A stretch of DNA of 64,000 bases from Rostrohypoxylon terebratum (GCA_022497145.1 MU385866.1:124001-188000), one strand, 5' to 3'; numbered from the stretch's first letter, positions 11,319 to 24,912 are shown. Made by a program: numbers and translations. The notes: generated by a model not told the origin, from the sequence alone.

Positions 11319-13073
11319 TCTCCTCCCCTCTTTCCTCTCTTCTCGAATTCGCTTTGTTTCGCTTCGCTTGGACTCGACCCGTCTCCCCCCTTTTCTATCG
11401 TGATACTCGTCGCTGTTTCCGCTACGCACGCTACCGTATCACCCTGAGAGAGCCGGGTGTTTGACGAGCGGGAAGACTAATATTAATATCTAGCCAACGA
11501 ACAGAGTTTGCCGCGGCCTCTGTTTCCCCCCCACCCACCCTAAGCTCGTCGGGAACGCGCATGCAGGTAACAGAAAATGCTGACGGAGGTGAGCTTTCGG
11601 GGTCAAGAGGAGGACATCAAACCATATTTTTGCGTGTATCCGTCCGTCTGCTCGCCCGTGTCCCTATTCGTCTTGCGGCACACGGCCGGCTACGTGATGC
11701 TACCATGTTCCCCCGCCTAATTCTGGTCGAGTTCCAGATAGGAGGAAGGAAGGTAGGAAAATGGATTAGATATACACAATTTCCTTTTTTTTCTCATTCT
11801 ACAACAACATGGCTTCTCTCCATACCCATACAACCTCTCGCTGTAGGCACGATACAAGAAGACGGTATCTCACAAGGCTAGCGCGCAACAGACTCGGAGC
11901 TACTTCGCACGTTCCCTTCATCCACGTTTTCAACACCCACTCCAAGGTTAAGTTCCCCGACGGCGGCAACGTTGTGACCGCCCATGCGTACCCGGTGTAG
12001 TTTTTCCTCGGCTCCGGCTCTGTCAACGAAACGAGGGAAAAAGGAAGTAGAAAGTAAACGGGTAAGTACCTATCTAAAACCTCCGGGTACCTTTCATGCT
12101 GTGTAACCTCACCCACTCACCAAGCCACCCACCCCTCCGCTCTTTTCCAAATATCAACCTACGTGTTTCGAACGTTATAGTAGACGATCTTTGATCAAGG
12201 CCTTTCCGATATTAGAAATTTTTGGCCATAGAAGAATGGTTGAATCGATACATGTATGTACTTTCGTGAGAGAACGGAGGAAAGCAGCTTCTAGCAAGCG
12301 TAGACTACCAAATGTAAAGATGAAACATGGTAAAATACATCCACAAGCTCAGGAACCAAGCGTACATGTATTCTGACTCTAGGAACTGGATCAACAACAA
12401 CATACAAACAAGGATCTACTGTGTTGATATTTTTACAAGAGCTAGCTAGCTTTACAAATACCCAGACTAGCCAATCTAGCAATCGTGCGTCACGATTGAA
12501 ATGGTTTCACCGTCCGGCAATTTGCATTACGAACCGCCGAGAAGAACGTCTTTATCTTTCATCATCCATTAAAGCCGGAATTTTTATGAATTTTTCTTCA
12601 ATGTATCGATCACGGGACCTTGAAACGTGCTTGCCACAACCCAATAATGAAATTACCCTCCTCTTCAAAGCACAGAAGAGAAGTCTCTTTGCCCTCCCAA
12701 GTAACCTAATCTGACAACCCTACCACTCCTCCCGTGGGGGAATCGTGCTTTGAATAGGAAAGAACCGTCCCGTTGCCGTCTCAATATACCGAAACAAAAG
12801 TAGATATGGAAATAGGGATGGGAGGAATACGGCCCGAACGGATATCCCTCCCATCCCAAGTCGTTGGCCGGATCGAGGGGTTTACGAAGTTTTGCGCATG
12901 AGATGCTTCCCCCGACCGATTGATGGAATCGTGCTGACGCCGACGTCATAGAGCCTGTGTTCTCTTACAATACCTGATAAGAATGAGCAGATCGAAGCAT
13001 AATAGGGTGGTACCAATGCCAGAGATAGGTAGGACACTCAGAACGAAATTTAACACCGTGCACCTGGTGGTTT
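11319..13073. other. Intergenic region, no supported gene
   Basis: Promoter side of the Nudix gene and 3' flank of the Myb gene. Several short ORFs on both strands show no domain, and intron signals do not join them into a longer frame. Confidence 0.45.
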
Positions 13074-14856
13074 CTAACGTGCCTTTGGCTGAGAGAACAA
13101 TTCTGGGAAATGCTCTTTAGCGTATTGTTCGCAGGCCTAATGTTTATATTCATTAGCAAAAAATAACGCATACGTGGGTTCAATAAAGGGCAAGAACTAA
13201 CCTTTGCTGGCTTGCCGACTTTCTGGCCAATGGTCTTCCACTTGTTGTTCTCGTAGTCCTTGATGGCGCTGAGCAAGGCTTGGCTCTCGTCTTCGGCGAA
13301 TTCGGCATAGTGCATATCCTAAATGGTCATTGGCAACAGAGAACAAGATATCGTAAATTAGGAGAATAATTCCACAATATCGTACCTTGTACCAATGCTT
13401 CTTGACACTACCTTCGGTTCGGGTAGGGAATGTCTACCGTCACTCGAGTTAGTAAAAATTTCGACCTTTAGGATTCGTAGTTTACTGACCTTGGCAATCT
13501 CGGCCCAGCTGTTGCCGTTATCTCTCATACTCTTGAGTCGTAATTCCTCGGCAGGAGTCCAGGGCGTGTTGGTTCGGCTCTTCTTGGCCGGGGGCGGCAC
13601 TGAAGGCGTGCTAGCCTCCTCCTTGGTCGGGACAGCAGGCGGAGCCACGGGGGTCACTTGCATGGGGGGCGCCGTCGAGACTGGTGCAGAAGCCGGAGCC
13701 GGGGTGTTGGCGGCAGGGGCTGCAACGGTGGTGGCAGTCGGAACGGGAGTGGCCGGATTCGTGGTAGGAGCATGAGGCTGCTGGTGAGCAGGCGCATGAG
13801 CTTGCTGGTGTCCGCCTGCAGCGCGCTTACGGCCGCGGGGGGCTGTCGCGGGGGCCTGGGTAGGCGTAGACTGCTGGGAGGTAGCTACTGGTTGCTGAGG
13901 GATGGTCATCGGAGGTGGCACCGGAGTCGCATGGTGCTGTTGCGCCTGATGCGCGGGTTGATGCGGCTGGTGGTGGGGGTGTTGGGAATGAGCACCATGG
14001 GATTGTTGGTGCTGTTGAGTTTGGTGCTGCTGATGCTGAGGCAGCTGTTGTTGATGGTGCTGCTGACCGTGCGACGGATGGGTTTGAGCAGCTGGGTTGG
14101 TAGGTTGTGGTGTATAACCTGCGAACTCATTCCTCCGTGACATGTCGGTCTGGTAGTGGTTGGGGCTATATCAGAGCTCGGTGTTAGCTTGCCTATAAGG
14201 CTTAGTGTTGCTGAAAGCGACAACAGCTGGATGCGATGTAATCATGGCTGCACAGCATTCGATGTTCGAAACGTTCCAAGTCGACAACGGCTGGTAAAGC
14301 TAAGGCGCCAGTATCGTTCAACCAGGAGGGAAAAGATAGGATAGGATTGGCAAAGCAGGCGAGCTGCAGGGTAGAGGATTTGGTAAGGCTTGTGTTTGTG
14401 CAGGGTAGAGACTAGGTGAAGCTATCACGACGGGTCCCGCCACTCGCGGTGGAGCTCAGATAGATCGACCTAGCTAAAGGATTGCGGGACAGGTCCATAA
14501 TTGAGACAGCAGGTGTACATTTGGTACATATATGACTGGGTCTTCTATACACAGAGAAGACCCATGGTATATGTGTACGAGCCATCTGGGGTAGACGGGG
14601 TAGGCAAAGAAAAGGGGGGCGGAGAGGAAATGGGGGAGAGAAAGATGTACTCGGGAAACCAAATGGTTAGGTACAGTACATGGGTGGGTAGGCACGAATA
14701 GTAACATGGGAACATAGGAACATGAGATGTAAAGAGAGGGTAAAAAAAAGAGGGGATGGATGGATGTACTTACTGCATGGGATCGTTCGGGTGCTGAGGG
14801 TTGGAGTTTGGTGTGTACATATACTCCGGCACAGGGCCAACCTGCCATTGCTGCAT
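13074..14856 (-). CDS. Two-repeat Myb/SANT DNA-binding protein, Gln/His/Pro-rich
   Basis: Five exons (14856-14774, 14165-13490, 13433-13386, 13318-13202, 13136-13074) give 328 residues with every junction in frame; introns are 608, 56, 67 and 65 nt. The N-terminal two thirds is low-complexity, first rich in Gln/His, then Pro/Ala/Thr. A basic KKSRTNTPW stretch leads into a first SANT/Myb repeat (WTPAEELRLKSM ... WAEIAKTFPTRTEGSVKKHW) and a second, looser one (YAEFAEDESQALLSAIKDY ... WKTIGQKVG). Expected role: nuclear sequence-specific DNA binding, with the Gln/Pro-rich part as activation or interaction region. The 608-nt first intron is long for a fungus. An AG acceptor with a GCTGAC branch site just before the ATG suggests another exon upstream (see 16000-16053). 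Targets are unknown. Confidence 0.88.
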
Positions 14857-15999
14857 GATCTGGAATAGGGCAAACTAGCGTCAGCTACAATAATACTAAA
14901 GTCTCTTGTTCCTGATACAACTGGAACTTGGAAAAGTTAAAGTGCATGGACGAAACTAAACTTTGGAAAAAGGGTGGGAAAGATAAATAAAATGGGACTG
15001 AGTAAGAAGAAACGGAGGAACGAAAAGCGAAATAGACCGTATGTAAGGCAGATGTACAGGACAGGAGCGAATTTTTCTTCTCTCCAGAATTAGGAATTTG
15101 CTCGGCGCAAGAACGCGCCAGAAACAGGGGAGGCGAAGGAAGGGGAGTGAGGAGTTTGGCGGGTGGCGGTAGAGGTGGGATAAGAAAAAATTATCACTGG
15201 CTTAGCAAGAAAGAGATTGGACAAATGGGAAGGCTGCGCGACAAAGAAGCGCAATAATTTGATGGTGGATAGGGAGGATATAGTGCATAATGGGCGGTGG
15301 TGGTAGCGATGGCAATAATGGTCATGATGAAATGCAGGCGGCAAGATATCATAGGATCGAAATCTCATGTATCTTGGGATGAAAACGGGTTTGGGGCATT
15401 ATTAGTCGGCAACGTGTACTGCGGGTTTGATGACTGCTGATAATGCTGATGCCAGTACCAATGCGAATTTGCCAATGCCAGTTGGTAATGGTTATCATGA
15501 TGATGACGGGTAATGTGCGTAGGTAATAGGGAACAGGGAACAGGTAATAGGATAGATAGGTCATGGGTAACAGGTGATGGGTGGTGATGCTGACAATTCG
15601 GTAATGATTTCTTTAGGCAATGGCCTTATCTCTCATCTCATCTCGTCCGGCGACATGTCCAACAACATCGCGAACAGTTTCGCCGATGGGTTGCGACCGA
15701 GGTGAACAGGTTGCGACGACTGCGACGATTGCGACAATTGCGACGGCGGCCAAACTAGCCAGACGCGCGTGTGTCAAGTGTGTCGAGTGGTCGCGCGAAC
15801 CCAGTAACCCATCAACGATGCATGCGATGGATGGATTGAGAATAGAATATCCTTGAGTGAGTGGAGAATATGATCATGCTCGAAGGGAAACGGGTATGGT
15901 ATACTGGAATACAATAACGATACACTCATACACACCATGCAATAAAAAAAATAACAGGAAAAAACGCGAGAAGAAGAAGTAGATGGTACTCGTACTTAC

Positions 16000-16053
16000 T
16001 GGAGCTGTGGTATGCGAACTATGCGTAGGCGAATGGTTCTTCAAGTGGTGCAT
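16000..16053 (-). other. Possible upstream coding exon of the Myb/SANT gene
   Basis: From an ATG at 16053, 18 open codons (starting MHHLKNHSPTHSSH) end at a GTAAGT donor at 15999. They join in phase to an acceptor at 14860 (TTCCAG, with GCTGAC about 20 nt before it), giving ...TTAP followed by IMQQWQV of the first mapped exon. The His/Ser/Thr/Pro composition matches the rest of the protein. The intron would be 1,140 nt. The acceptor is convincing; this particular donor is a good candidate but not proven. If right, the protein has 347 residues. Confidence 0.45.
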
Positions 16054-18542
16054 AAATTTAATCGCAATGTTCGAACTCTGTTTATTATTTTTTTTTACTC
16101 CTGCTGCGAAACGGCGCAACGAGAGCAGGAGCAATCAAAATTTAGAAAGGTTTCTGCTCGGTCGCGTACAGTTAGTGTTTGTGTTATTCGTAACCTTGAA
16201 ACAGTTGAATTGGTGGAGGAAAGATTGGGGAGGTATTGGAAGTATTGAAAGTATTGAAAGTATTCGAGGTACGTTGACAGGTTGAACAGGTACGTGGTGT
16301 ACGAGGACGAGGGATACAAGAAACCCGTGGACGCGTCTTCCCACTTGGTACTGCGCAAGTAGCCAGGTAACCCAGTCCAGCTTATTCCACCTAAACCAAC
16401 CAGGTCGACCCGAGTGACCTAAGTACGTATACACTAGGTATACCACTTATGTCGCTAGCCGCAGACGGGGATGGCTGGGGATCAGAATAATGTAATTGTT
16501 CCTTCCGCGATTTCCTCTTGGTAGAAGAAGCGAGGAATGAAACCAAAACAATAATAATAATAGCAATAAAAATGACCAGGATGATTTAGTGTTTGGGTAG
16601 TCAATTAATTCTACCAATTCTTCCACCTTCAATGGTAGTAGACTGGTAGAACTAGTAGAATGGGTAGACGAGGAATGTTTGGTGTGTTATGTTATGATGT
16701 GATGTGATGCGTGTGTAGGTATTTGCGCGGCGCGCGCAGATTCGGGTCACCGACGATGCCGCTGAGCGACAAAATTTCCAACGACGGCGCCTTGCACCTT
16801 GCGCCCAGGTCCGATTGAATTCACTTGAATTCAATTCAAACGATGAGGTGAGATTTCCAGAGTTGGGGTTCAGATGCTTCTGGTGTTAATTGTAACATAC
16901 CGACAGGGGGAACTTGAATGAACCTATCGAGATGTATCTTGCCAGCGTGCTTCGACGGATACCAAAGTACGGAGTACCTTAAAGCGAGAAAGAGAGAAGT
17001 AGAGGGAACAAACTGTGTGGATGACGGGATGGGGGATGGGGGGAAGGGGGGTGCAGATTTGATTGAACCGTGGAAAAAGGGAAAAATATGCGGAAAAGTA
17101 GAGAGAACGCCGCCCGAGGTAGTACCTGCAAAAATTTTGCAGGTGACCCGTTCTTTTTCCTTTACTTTCGCCGCACAGACCCCACATAGCCCCCTTGTTG
17201 GCCCGTGCAGTGCTGAGAGGTAGCCCGTAAGTATTGGGAATGTTTCCAGCCAGGCATGACTAGGGAAACTCAAACGTTTACGGGTGTCCTGCCGCGCTTG
17301 CGGTACAACCTGGGAACATCGGGCATGCTTCGACCTACCTGTTAGGTTTGGTACGCTGGTACGCAGGCAAGGTTAGGCTACATAAGGTTCATAAACTCAA
17401 TATTTTAGCGGGGAAGTGAGAAAACGGAATTGGAGGAATTGGGAAATCAATTTGATGCGTCGCATATACGCGGCAAATGGTCGATACAGCCTGGTCAAGC
17501 TGTATTTCCACCCCAAAGAACAGAAAAATAGAGTGAGTGTGAGGGTATTTAGATAGGTTCGGTTCGATTTGGATAGATTTGCAAAATGATGTTTGCAAAA
17601 ATCGACAAAATTGGCCCGATCAACGGCGCCTAATTCGCGACTGGCTTGACTAGAAAGAAACTTGTTTGTGTGGCGTATTTGTCTGTCGTCCGAATGAAAT
17701 TGATGTAGGTAAGAAAAGAAAAAGGAAATGAAGATCACGATACCTTTCAGCGAATAGATCCTTTCCCTCCTCCGGCTCTGATTGAAGAGATGGCGACGGT
17801 GGTCTTTCAGCCTTTCTGTAAGTTGTCATGTCAACTTGTCAATTCTACAACTGACGCTTCTTATGCAAGGATGCCACTAAGTAGCGCGACAACAGGAGGT
17901 GTAGGTATGTATTGTACTTCCGCGATCGAAATAGAATTAAGAAAAAAAAAGTGACTTTGGGGAGGATGTTTTGTATACCTCAGAGTAATGCAGGAAACCT
18001 AGACTTAACCGGGACTCGAGAGGTAGGTACCGTCGACAATTGCTTGAGAGTAGGTATATACTTGCGACTAGTACTTTGGACGAAAGTATCTTAGGCTTAG
18101 ACTGGTCGATGTTTGGGATTGGTGTCTATTCTTTTTTTTATTTTTCGTGCGCAACCTGGTAGTTTGACCTGGGGGTGTGGGTTCGACGACTGGCACCTCA
18201 GAAAAAAAGGGTGGAAAAGGTAAAGATTCAGAGGTACGCAATTGTGGTCGGTAGAAAGTACCTTTAATCTTCGAGCCAGCCTGTCCCTTGACATAGGATT
18301 GTGATTTCTGATTTGTCAATTTTGGTTGTTTGGCGGGTCCGTATCTCTTGGCAAGCTCGTTCCGGTTTAACCCTTAACTCGGCTAATCGTGGGTCGAACT
18401 CTAAGCTAACGAGTGATTACCAAGAACTCGAAGTTCATTTTCTCACCATGCCTTCCCGTAACTTCCCAGCTTCTGTCAGCTGGAGGTTGTTACTGCGTAT
18501 AAAATGCTGAAATGCTGAGATGCTACAATGAGCAAATGCTCA

Positions 18543-18579
18543 ATATGTATATATGTATATATGTATATATGTATATATA
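18543..18579. repeat. ATATGTAT microsatellite
   Basis: Four to five near-exact copies of an 8-bp TA/TG unit in the gene-poor interval. Confidence 0.85.
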
Positions 18580-18901
18580 GCCATGCACGTGATGATACGC
18601 TTACCCATTATTGCACTTTTTCGTTTTACCTGTATGCGTTTCTATACCTGCATATTCTGTATGCACTTTGTATGCATAATACCTGGTCTATAGGAATTCC
18701 CCTGTCTCCTTTCCACCTAAGACTCAAGTGTCCTAAGTGCAGCTTAGGACTTTTATCTGAAAGCTCCAAGGCTAGGTAGTATACATAGTACATACCTACC
18801 CATGGGATAGGGATAGATGGGATAGATCATACCTACTATGTAGTACTGATTCCTTGCTAGCTGCAGGTATCCGGGGCTATTATAGATAATACAGAAGCTA
18901 G

Positions 18902-18926
18902 TGGTAGAGGTGGTAGAGGTGGTAGA
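18902..18926. repeat. 9-bp tandem repeat (TGGTAGAGG x3)
   Basis: Nearly three exact copies of a 9-bp unit in non-coding DNA. Confidence 0.8.
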
Positions 18927-20422
18927 GAACAAAACTTTACCTCCGGGCTACTACTAGGCAATAGTAGGTATGGATGTAGTATTACAAGCTCTACATAGTA
19001 CTGTTCTCTATCCTGTCTACCTTACACAAGTATAGATTAAAGTAAACTACATCTATATGTAGGTAGGACCTGGTAGGTATCTACATGCCTACCTACCCAC
19101 ATAATGTTCGTCTAGTCAACCCCTTGTAGGTTACTGCACGGGTCGAGAACAGCTGGTGATCCAAGTCTTACATGAGTTCGATGTCGAGAGTTGGCATGTA
19201 GCTATCCGCGGTGAGTGTCTGGCAATATATGGAGGTATTTAGACAAATTGCTACGAAGTACTATTCTTCAGGTTTACACACGAACTCTGAAGCAAATAAG
19301 ACAAGAGGCTAATAAGAAATAAAGCATGCACTGAGTTCCAAGGTTATGTTGCAGACAGTTTACCTACCTAGTATGTATAAAAAGTACATGGCTTCGGCAG
19401 TCGCTTATGCATGATCAAAGTCGATTACTACATAGTAGATGCTAAACGCCCAAACGACGCTCTCTTCTTTCTTTTTCTTACTATGTCAGCCGTCCAAACA
19501 ACAAGCCTAACTTTACCTATATTCGACGCTCGAAACCCGCAAAAAAAACCGAATACCCAAAAATGAAGCAACTTAGGATGAATTACTAGCTAATCGGAAA
19601 AGAACCTTGGAAGGTATATTTATGTCACGATGCCAAGAACTCGCAACGCAAGGTAGCACTCTAGCACTCAGGCCAAGTATCGCTACTTCTCCCCGCAAGT
19701 ACGGAGTACACCCCCATCTTCACGATACTTCAATTCATAGTCCCGCAAGTACCTATATGATCCAGGTACGAAGCACATATGCAATGCAGCCTCGCGGCCA
19801 CTTTAAGATAACCTGTCTGCTAATGCTTGCCCCTTCGGGCACTTGGTCCTACTATTTCTTGATCCCATTCCCGCTCCTTTTGGTGTACATTCGACGACAG
19901 TTGGCATGCTGGTATGCATCGTTCCCAACTTGTATCATACATACCTACCTATAGGGATACGGTGCTAACTGACTAGGATCATGAGACTATAACGATGGTA
20001 ACCTGTGAGAGTCAATTCTTAAGAACAAGAGTGGATCCGATTCTACATAGTATGTCGTGCCCGTGTATATATTTGGGCATATATCTCTTCACCCTCGTAA
20101 CAATCGGCCACCTCAAGTCAACACTGGTGTCACTCACATACTAAGAACTCTTCAGTGTCATGCACTCTGTTCGGTAGAACCATCCATGAAACAGCGGTAC
20201 GGATGTAGTCATACCATCGCTCATCTTCTTATGCAGGTAGGAGCACAGCATTTACAGTCTAGCAAATTACAGGCGGATCACCTTCGGCTCCAAGCGCACT
20301 AAACGATGGTTTCCAGTATACAAGAGTAGTATACGACTTCAAGCGGCTATGTACATCCTCACGAGATGAAGGCATACCGCTTGTAGAGCCGCTCACCGAA
20401 ATCTATTATCGTCCTAGTTGTT

Positions 20423-20446
20423 CATAGTTGGGGAAATCCAACTATG
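20423..20446. repeat. Perfect 9-bp stem hairpin
   Basis: catagttgg and ccaactatg are exact inverted copies around a 6-nt spacer. No gene is adjacent, so a role as terminator or binding site cannot be assigned. Confidence 0.6.
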
Positions 20447-20473
20447 ATTAGCTCATCAGCCGTTAACATTATT

Positions 20474-20532
20474 ATATAGGAGAACCAGCCAATGACACGA
20501 TCGGTGGTATCACCATTGGGTTCTCTCCTATA
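20474..20532. repeat. Imperfect nested hairpin of about 59 bp
   Basis: Outer arms tataggaga.. and ..tctcctata with ccaatg/cattgg blocks enclose an inner ggtg-gtat-cacc hairpin. It could be a folded RNA element or the remnant of a short inverted-repeat transposon. Confidence 0.4.
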
Positions 20533-21716
20533 GTCGTTCTACAGCACCCGACAGCACCAGATGGAGACGACAATCCAGAAACTAAAGTATCCAATCAGAT
20601 TTACTACCAGGACCTTCTAATAACAGGTGTTGTGCGACTGAGTATCAAATTTGTATAACTCGAAGACAGTCGTGAATATAGTACTCTCTACAATAAGACG
20701 ACCAGAAGCCACATCATCAACTTGGATAGGGGACATGGATTATCGCCAAACGTATACTTCCAACTTGAATTAAACAAGGCAACTGTATACACAAGACGGT
20801 CAACTCATGCTATTGGATCATGCCAATAGGCACATTGATCAAGGCCGTGAATGCATCATTGTTGATCTAGAAAGTTAACTGCCAATCCCGGATCAGTCTA
20901 AGGTTTCGTCAACTAAAATCGTCCGCTGGTAAGGCTGGGTGTCACTCAAGCCGGGAATTCTGCTATACTTCAGCTTACTATTGGGTGTTATTCACATCTC
21001 AGCCCCTGGCCAGATTGGCGGTTGCTCGAGATATTAAGTACCATTGCGGCTCTGCGACCAGAAAATTCAGCACCCACGCCCCTTGCATGCTTGGGTAGGC
21101 ACCGAAGAGGCGTAGATACGATCGGATCTGTTTTCGTTGGCTCGGAGTGCCCGAACGTTAGAAAATGAGCTTTCTTGGAAGAGAGGTCAAATGATAGCTG
21201 ACCAGGCCACGCCAACTGCCATGTAACGCGATGAAATAAGTGAGTGGCTAGGGTATGTGGTTAGGTATTCTCTAGAAATTAATACAATAGTTTAGATGGA
21301 TAAGATAACAGAAAGCAAAATGCCGCAAGATCAGAAATCTACGGAGGAAAGTGAGTACATACGTATACGAGACTAAAGAGTGTTTACCGGACCGCAGATC
21401 CGAGATCGACCTGGACTAGGTAGGTAGGAAATGATTTTTTTGAAGTCGTCGTAGGTTGATCATCAGTCTCGCCATTCATCCCATCATCGTGAGTCCGCTT
21501 GTCAAGCTCTTATAGGTCGCCTTAATGGCAACACATGTCATCTGGTCTCCTTCGATGCTTGATCAGCGTCCAGGCCATACCGTAACGGTCCACTTCTAAC
21601 ACGACGTGTTCATGTGTTTTTCAAAAAGCCCAAGTGATTGAAACCAAGGAGGTAACAGGCTGTCAGAACGTTGTTTGAGAATTGCGACTCTAGCTACGAC
21701 TGCCGCTAGCAGTCTA

Positions 21717-21952
21717 CTATGGTATGATGGGTAAGAATTAGCACACTGTCAGGTACCAGTGGAGTCTGTGGAGACAAAATCTCATACTAATTCAACGAGA
21801 ACTTATCGAAACAAGCCTCACAGGTACTTACACATACCCACCTAAAACCAACGCGTTGCTTGTAGCTAAAAAACCCATGAAATTTATATCAGGGGTCCCC
21901 AGTCAAAAGAAAATACCTGACAGTGTGCTAATTCTTACCCACCATACCATAG
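21717..21952. mobile_element. MITE-like element with 39-bp terminal inverted repeats and TA target duplication
   Basis: The left arm (21717-21755) and the reverse complement of the right arm (21914-21952) are identical over 39 bp except for one A/G difference near base 11; both begin CTATGGTATG. The element is 236 bp and is flanked on both sides by TA (21715-21716 and 21953-21954), the target-site duplication of Tc1/mariner-pogo (Fot1-like) transposons. The 158-bp interior has no ORF, so it is non-autonomous. Near-identity of the arms suggests a fairly recent insertion. No second copy was noticed in the window. Confidence 0.8.
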
Positions 21953-24024
21953 TACTACGTCGTACGTATGCGTACCTATATGACGATATCTAGTGGTGTG
22001 GGAACAAGGGTCGTGTAAGAAATGCGGCCAGTGGTGATTCCATGGGTAAGGGGATTGATAGGTACTTACCTACCTAGGCATTAATGGAAGGCCTGAAGGC
22101 TTAGGCTATCCGGAGGCTACATTTACACAGGTATTGTGCATGTACCCCCCCTTGCCCAAACTCCCGACTGGCATCCAGATGTCACTTTTCGGGAAACAAC
22201 CTAAGATACAAATTACTACCTATCGCCGAATTTCTAGGACGTGAACACGTATATCTTCTATGAGATAGTATGGTACTGTAGGAATATTCAAAATGCCACT
22301 GTATCATGAAAAAAACCGAAGCATACCTAGGGAGAGACAGCATCCATAGAATGAATGGTTTTCGCAAAACACGTGATCCTTGTCGGTTATCTTGAGCGAT
22401 GCTCAGTCGATATACCAGGGAAGATGATCCTATCGAGATAAACTTGTTTGGCTGCATCTACCTGAACCAGTAACTCGGCATCGTTAGGATATTTAAGTCT
22501 CCAGAAAAACCAGATCACCTCTTGCAATATAACCTGGAGTCCTGGACCACCTGAACCATAGCGGGTTTTGGCGGCTGGTAGAATATGAACTGGTGATCAT
22601 GGAAGGAGTTTGAGATGATGAACGATTCTAGGCATAATTCTAAGATCGACGCCCCATTGACATACTAAGTTGTCTTTAGGTTGCGTATGACCTGCTGCTT
22701 TGTTAGGTGAATTTTCGGAAATGGGCATAACAATGCTGAAATAATCCCCATCTATCATCCTTATACATGAGTTCTGAGTCAAGGAATTTGGATTCTAATT
22801 GTTGAGAGAGAGTGGTTGGTTGAGGATCGAGGATGAGGAGGATGAACGATATTGTTTTGACTATTCTATATTTTTGGCGAGAAGTTTATTCCAGAACTGC
22901 CGGTGGCGGCTAAGGCAGCCCTTAATTGTTTCTATAGATGTTGAAGATCTGATATTGCGTTGGATAGCATCATCTTTTCTCGCGAAAAGAGACCTAATCT
23001 AGACCATGGGTGCGTGTCGTAGCATGGTGGTAGTTTCGCCTGCCGCCTAGATCCTGGCTATTGTTATGTTTGTAGCAAGTCAGCCGCGCAATCCTCTGCT
23101 GTAGACACCGTTATGAAGTTTAACAATGTCCCCAGAGTGTTTGGGACGTGGCTGTTCTAATGAACATTGAAGTTTCGAAGTCGCAAGTCGACCTTGAAGT
23201 TGCTCTAGATCGGGACTGGCGTAAGCGCGCCTTTAGGCAGAAACCCTTGATGAAGCTTATTTTATAATGGATATTTTACAAGCTGAGGTTACAGGGCTAG
23301 GTCTCGAGGTCCGTTCTCGAGGGGGTTCGCTATATGCCTTGTGCGCCTTTTGGGGTTTCGGGTGTGTTATCTAAGCGTGGGTTCGATGTTTACTGCGTAT
23401 AAGAACCTTGAAAATGAGGATTTGACGACGGATAACGACCTCTTACGTAGCTTAGTGACGTCTTGACTATGTACTATCAGAACCCCAGAATCCAGATAAT
23501 ACGTCGAATGGGATGCGATGGATTCGTGATGCTCTCGAGCTGGCCAGGGCTGATACTAGACTCTTGGCAGGTTTCAAAGGCATTGAAATACGGTGAAGAG
23601 TAGCAGGGATTCGTTCCCGCTCTGTTTACTAGGCGCCGAAGATCCGGCTCCTCGGACCATGAGTCCATGTTTGAACTCAAGGAAAATTGAAAATTAATAC
23701 ATGTGTATATCAATGGGAATATTGACCGAGTGTACGGTCGAGATAGCTTCTTTAGCTTCTTTAGCGTAAATTTATCTTTCGATGCGTGTATTCGGTGGAA
23801 TGTTGAGAGACGGCCAATCAGCCAATATACCGCTTGAGTAGGTGTACATACCCCAGTGGGCTAGTATGCACCTATGTAATTAGGGTAACTATCCAGCCTG
23901 GTGCCTCAGGCCCTCAGTATTATCGTATGCGAACCGCGGACCATGAACCACATCCATGGATAGCAGCCGATGGGATAGGTCAATAAAGTAAGCCCCAGAA
24001 GGTCATTGCGATCGCGACACTGAG

Positions 24025-24088
24025 TAGGTAGATAGGTTAACCGTTAGATAGGTAGATAGGTTAACCGTTAGATAGGTAGATAGGTAGT
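24025..24088. repeat. 24-bp tandem repeat, 2.7 copies
   Basis: Two exact 24-bp copies (24025-24048, 24049-24072) and a 16-bp partial copy. The unit contains the TAGGTAGATAGG motif that recurs through the intergenic DNA and a GGTTAACC palindrome. Confidence 0.85.
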
Positions 24089-24912
24089 GTTTTATGCAGG
24101 CGAAACCAAACGACGCACCTAATCTGGCCTGAACTATTACCCGCATTACCATCTAGCATGGGAACATGGGAACATGGTAATCAGCATGGTGCCTAATGGT
24201 GACATATTTTGTAATGTAGTAGTATGTATTTGACAGAGATCTCCCTCAGACTTGGCGAAGTTGAATCCTGTGCCGCAAAAGCTTCAAAGCTTATTAAGAA
24301 AAGTTTAGAAACGTATCAAGGCTAAAGTAGGTCTAGATTGGCCTCATCGAAGAAACAACAATGGAAGCACGGAACAAAACAAGGGAGATTATACGGGGTA
24401 CCGATCATGTCGTAGTGCCTGAGACCCTGGCCCCGGCAAGTTCCAGGTATCAATACGGATGTAGAAAGTACAACAAGTGACATGGGGTAAACACTCGGAT
24501 CAGAGCATGGCGACATGGGATTGATAAGGTACCTCTACTTGGTGTGGCAGAGCCGCTAGAGGCTGAGCGGAAAGGGGAAAGGGGAAAGGAAGGGGCTTTA
24601 AGGTTCCATGCTAGTCAGGGGGGTTAAAGACGCACTATGTCGTAGCGGGGTTGATTTGAGTCGATTCGAGCCAGATACAGCCAATGGTAACCCCTGTAAA
24701 GTAAGTAAGCGCGTCTCTGTAACACGGTGAAGCAACGTCAATACAAAACCAACCAGATGTCAAACCCATTTTACGACACAGACCCTTCTTTTTTCAACAA
24801 AAAAACTTCGAAACTTCGAAACCTCGAAGCTGCCAAACTACGAAACCGCACGGGACCACCACAACAACTCATCATTACCAAAATACCACCAGGCAGCCAG
24901 GCTATTATTCAG

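Noticed and set aside
16836..17273. 145-codon minus-strand ORF
   Set aside because: No family pattern; overlaps several other frames of similar length, as expected by chance in this composition.
18175..18200. GGTTCGA-like tRNA B box
   Set aside because: The bases around it do not form a T-stem and no A box lies at the right distance.
19607..19954. 115-codon ORF in the gene-poor interval
   Set aside because: No domain and no conserved-looking segments; dotted with intergenic TACCTA/TACGGAGTAC motifs.
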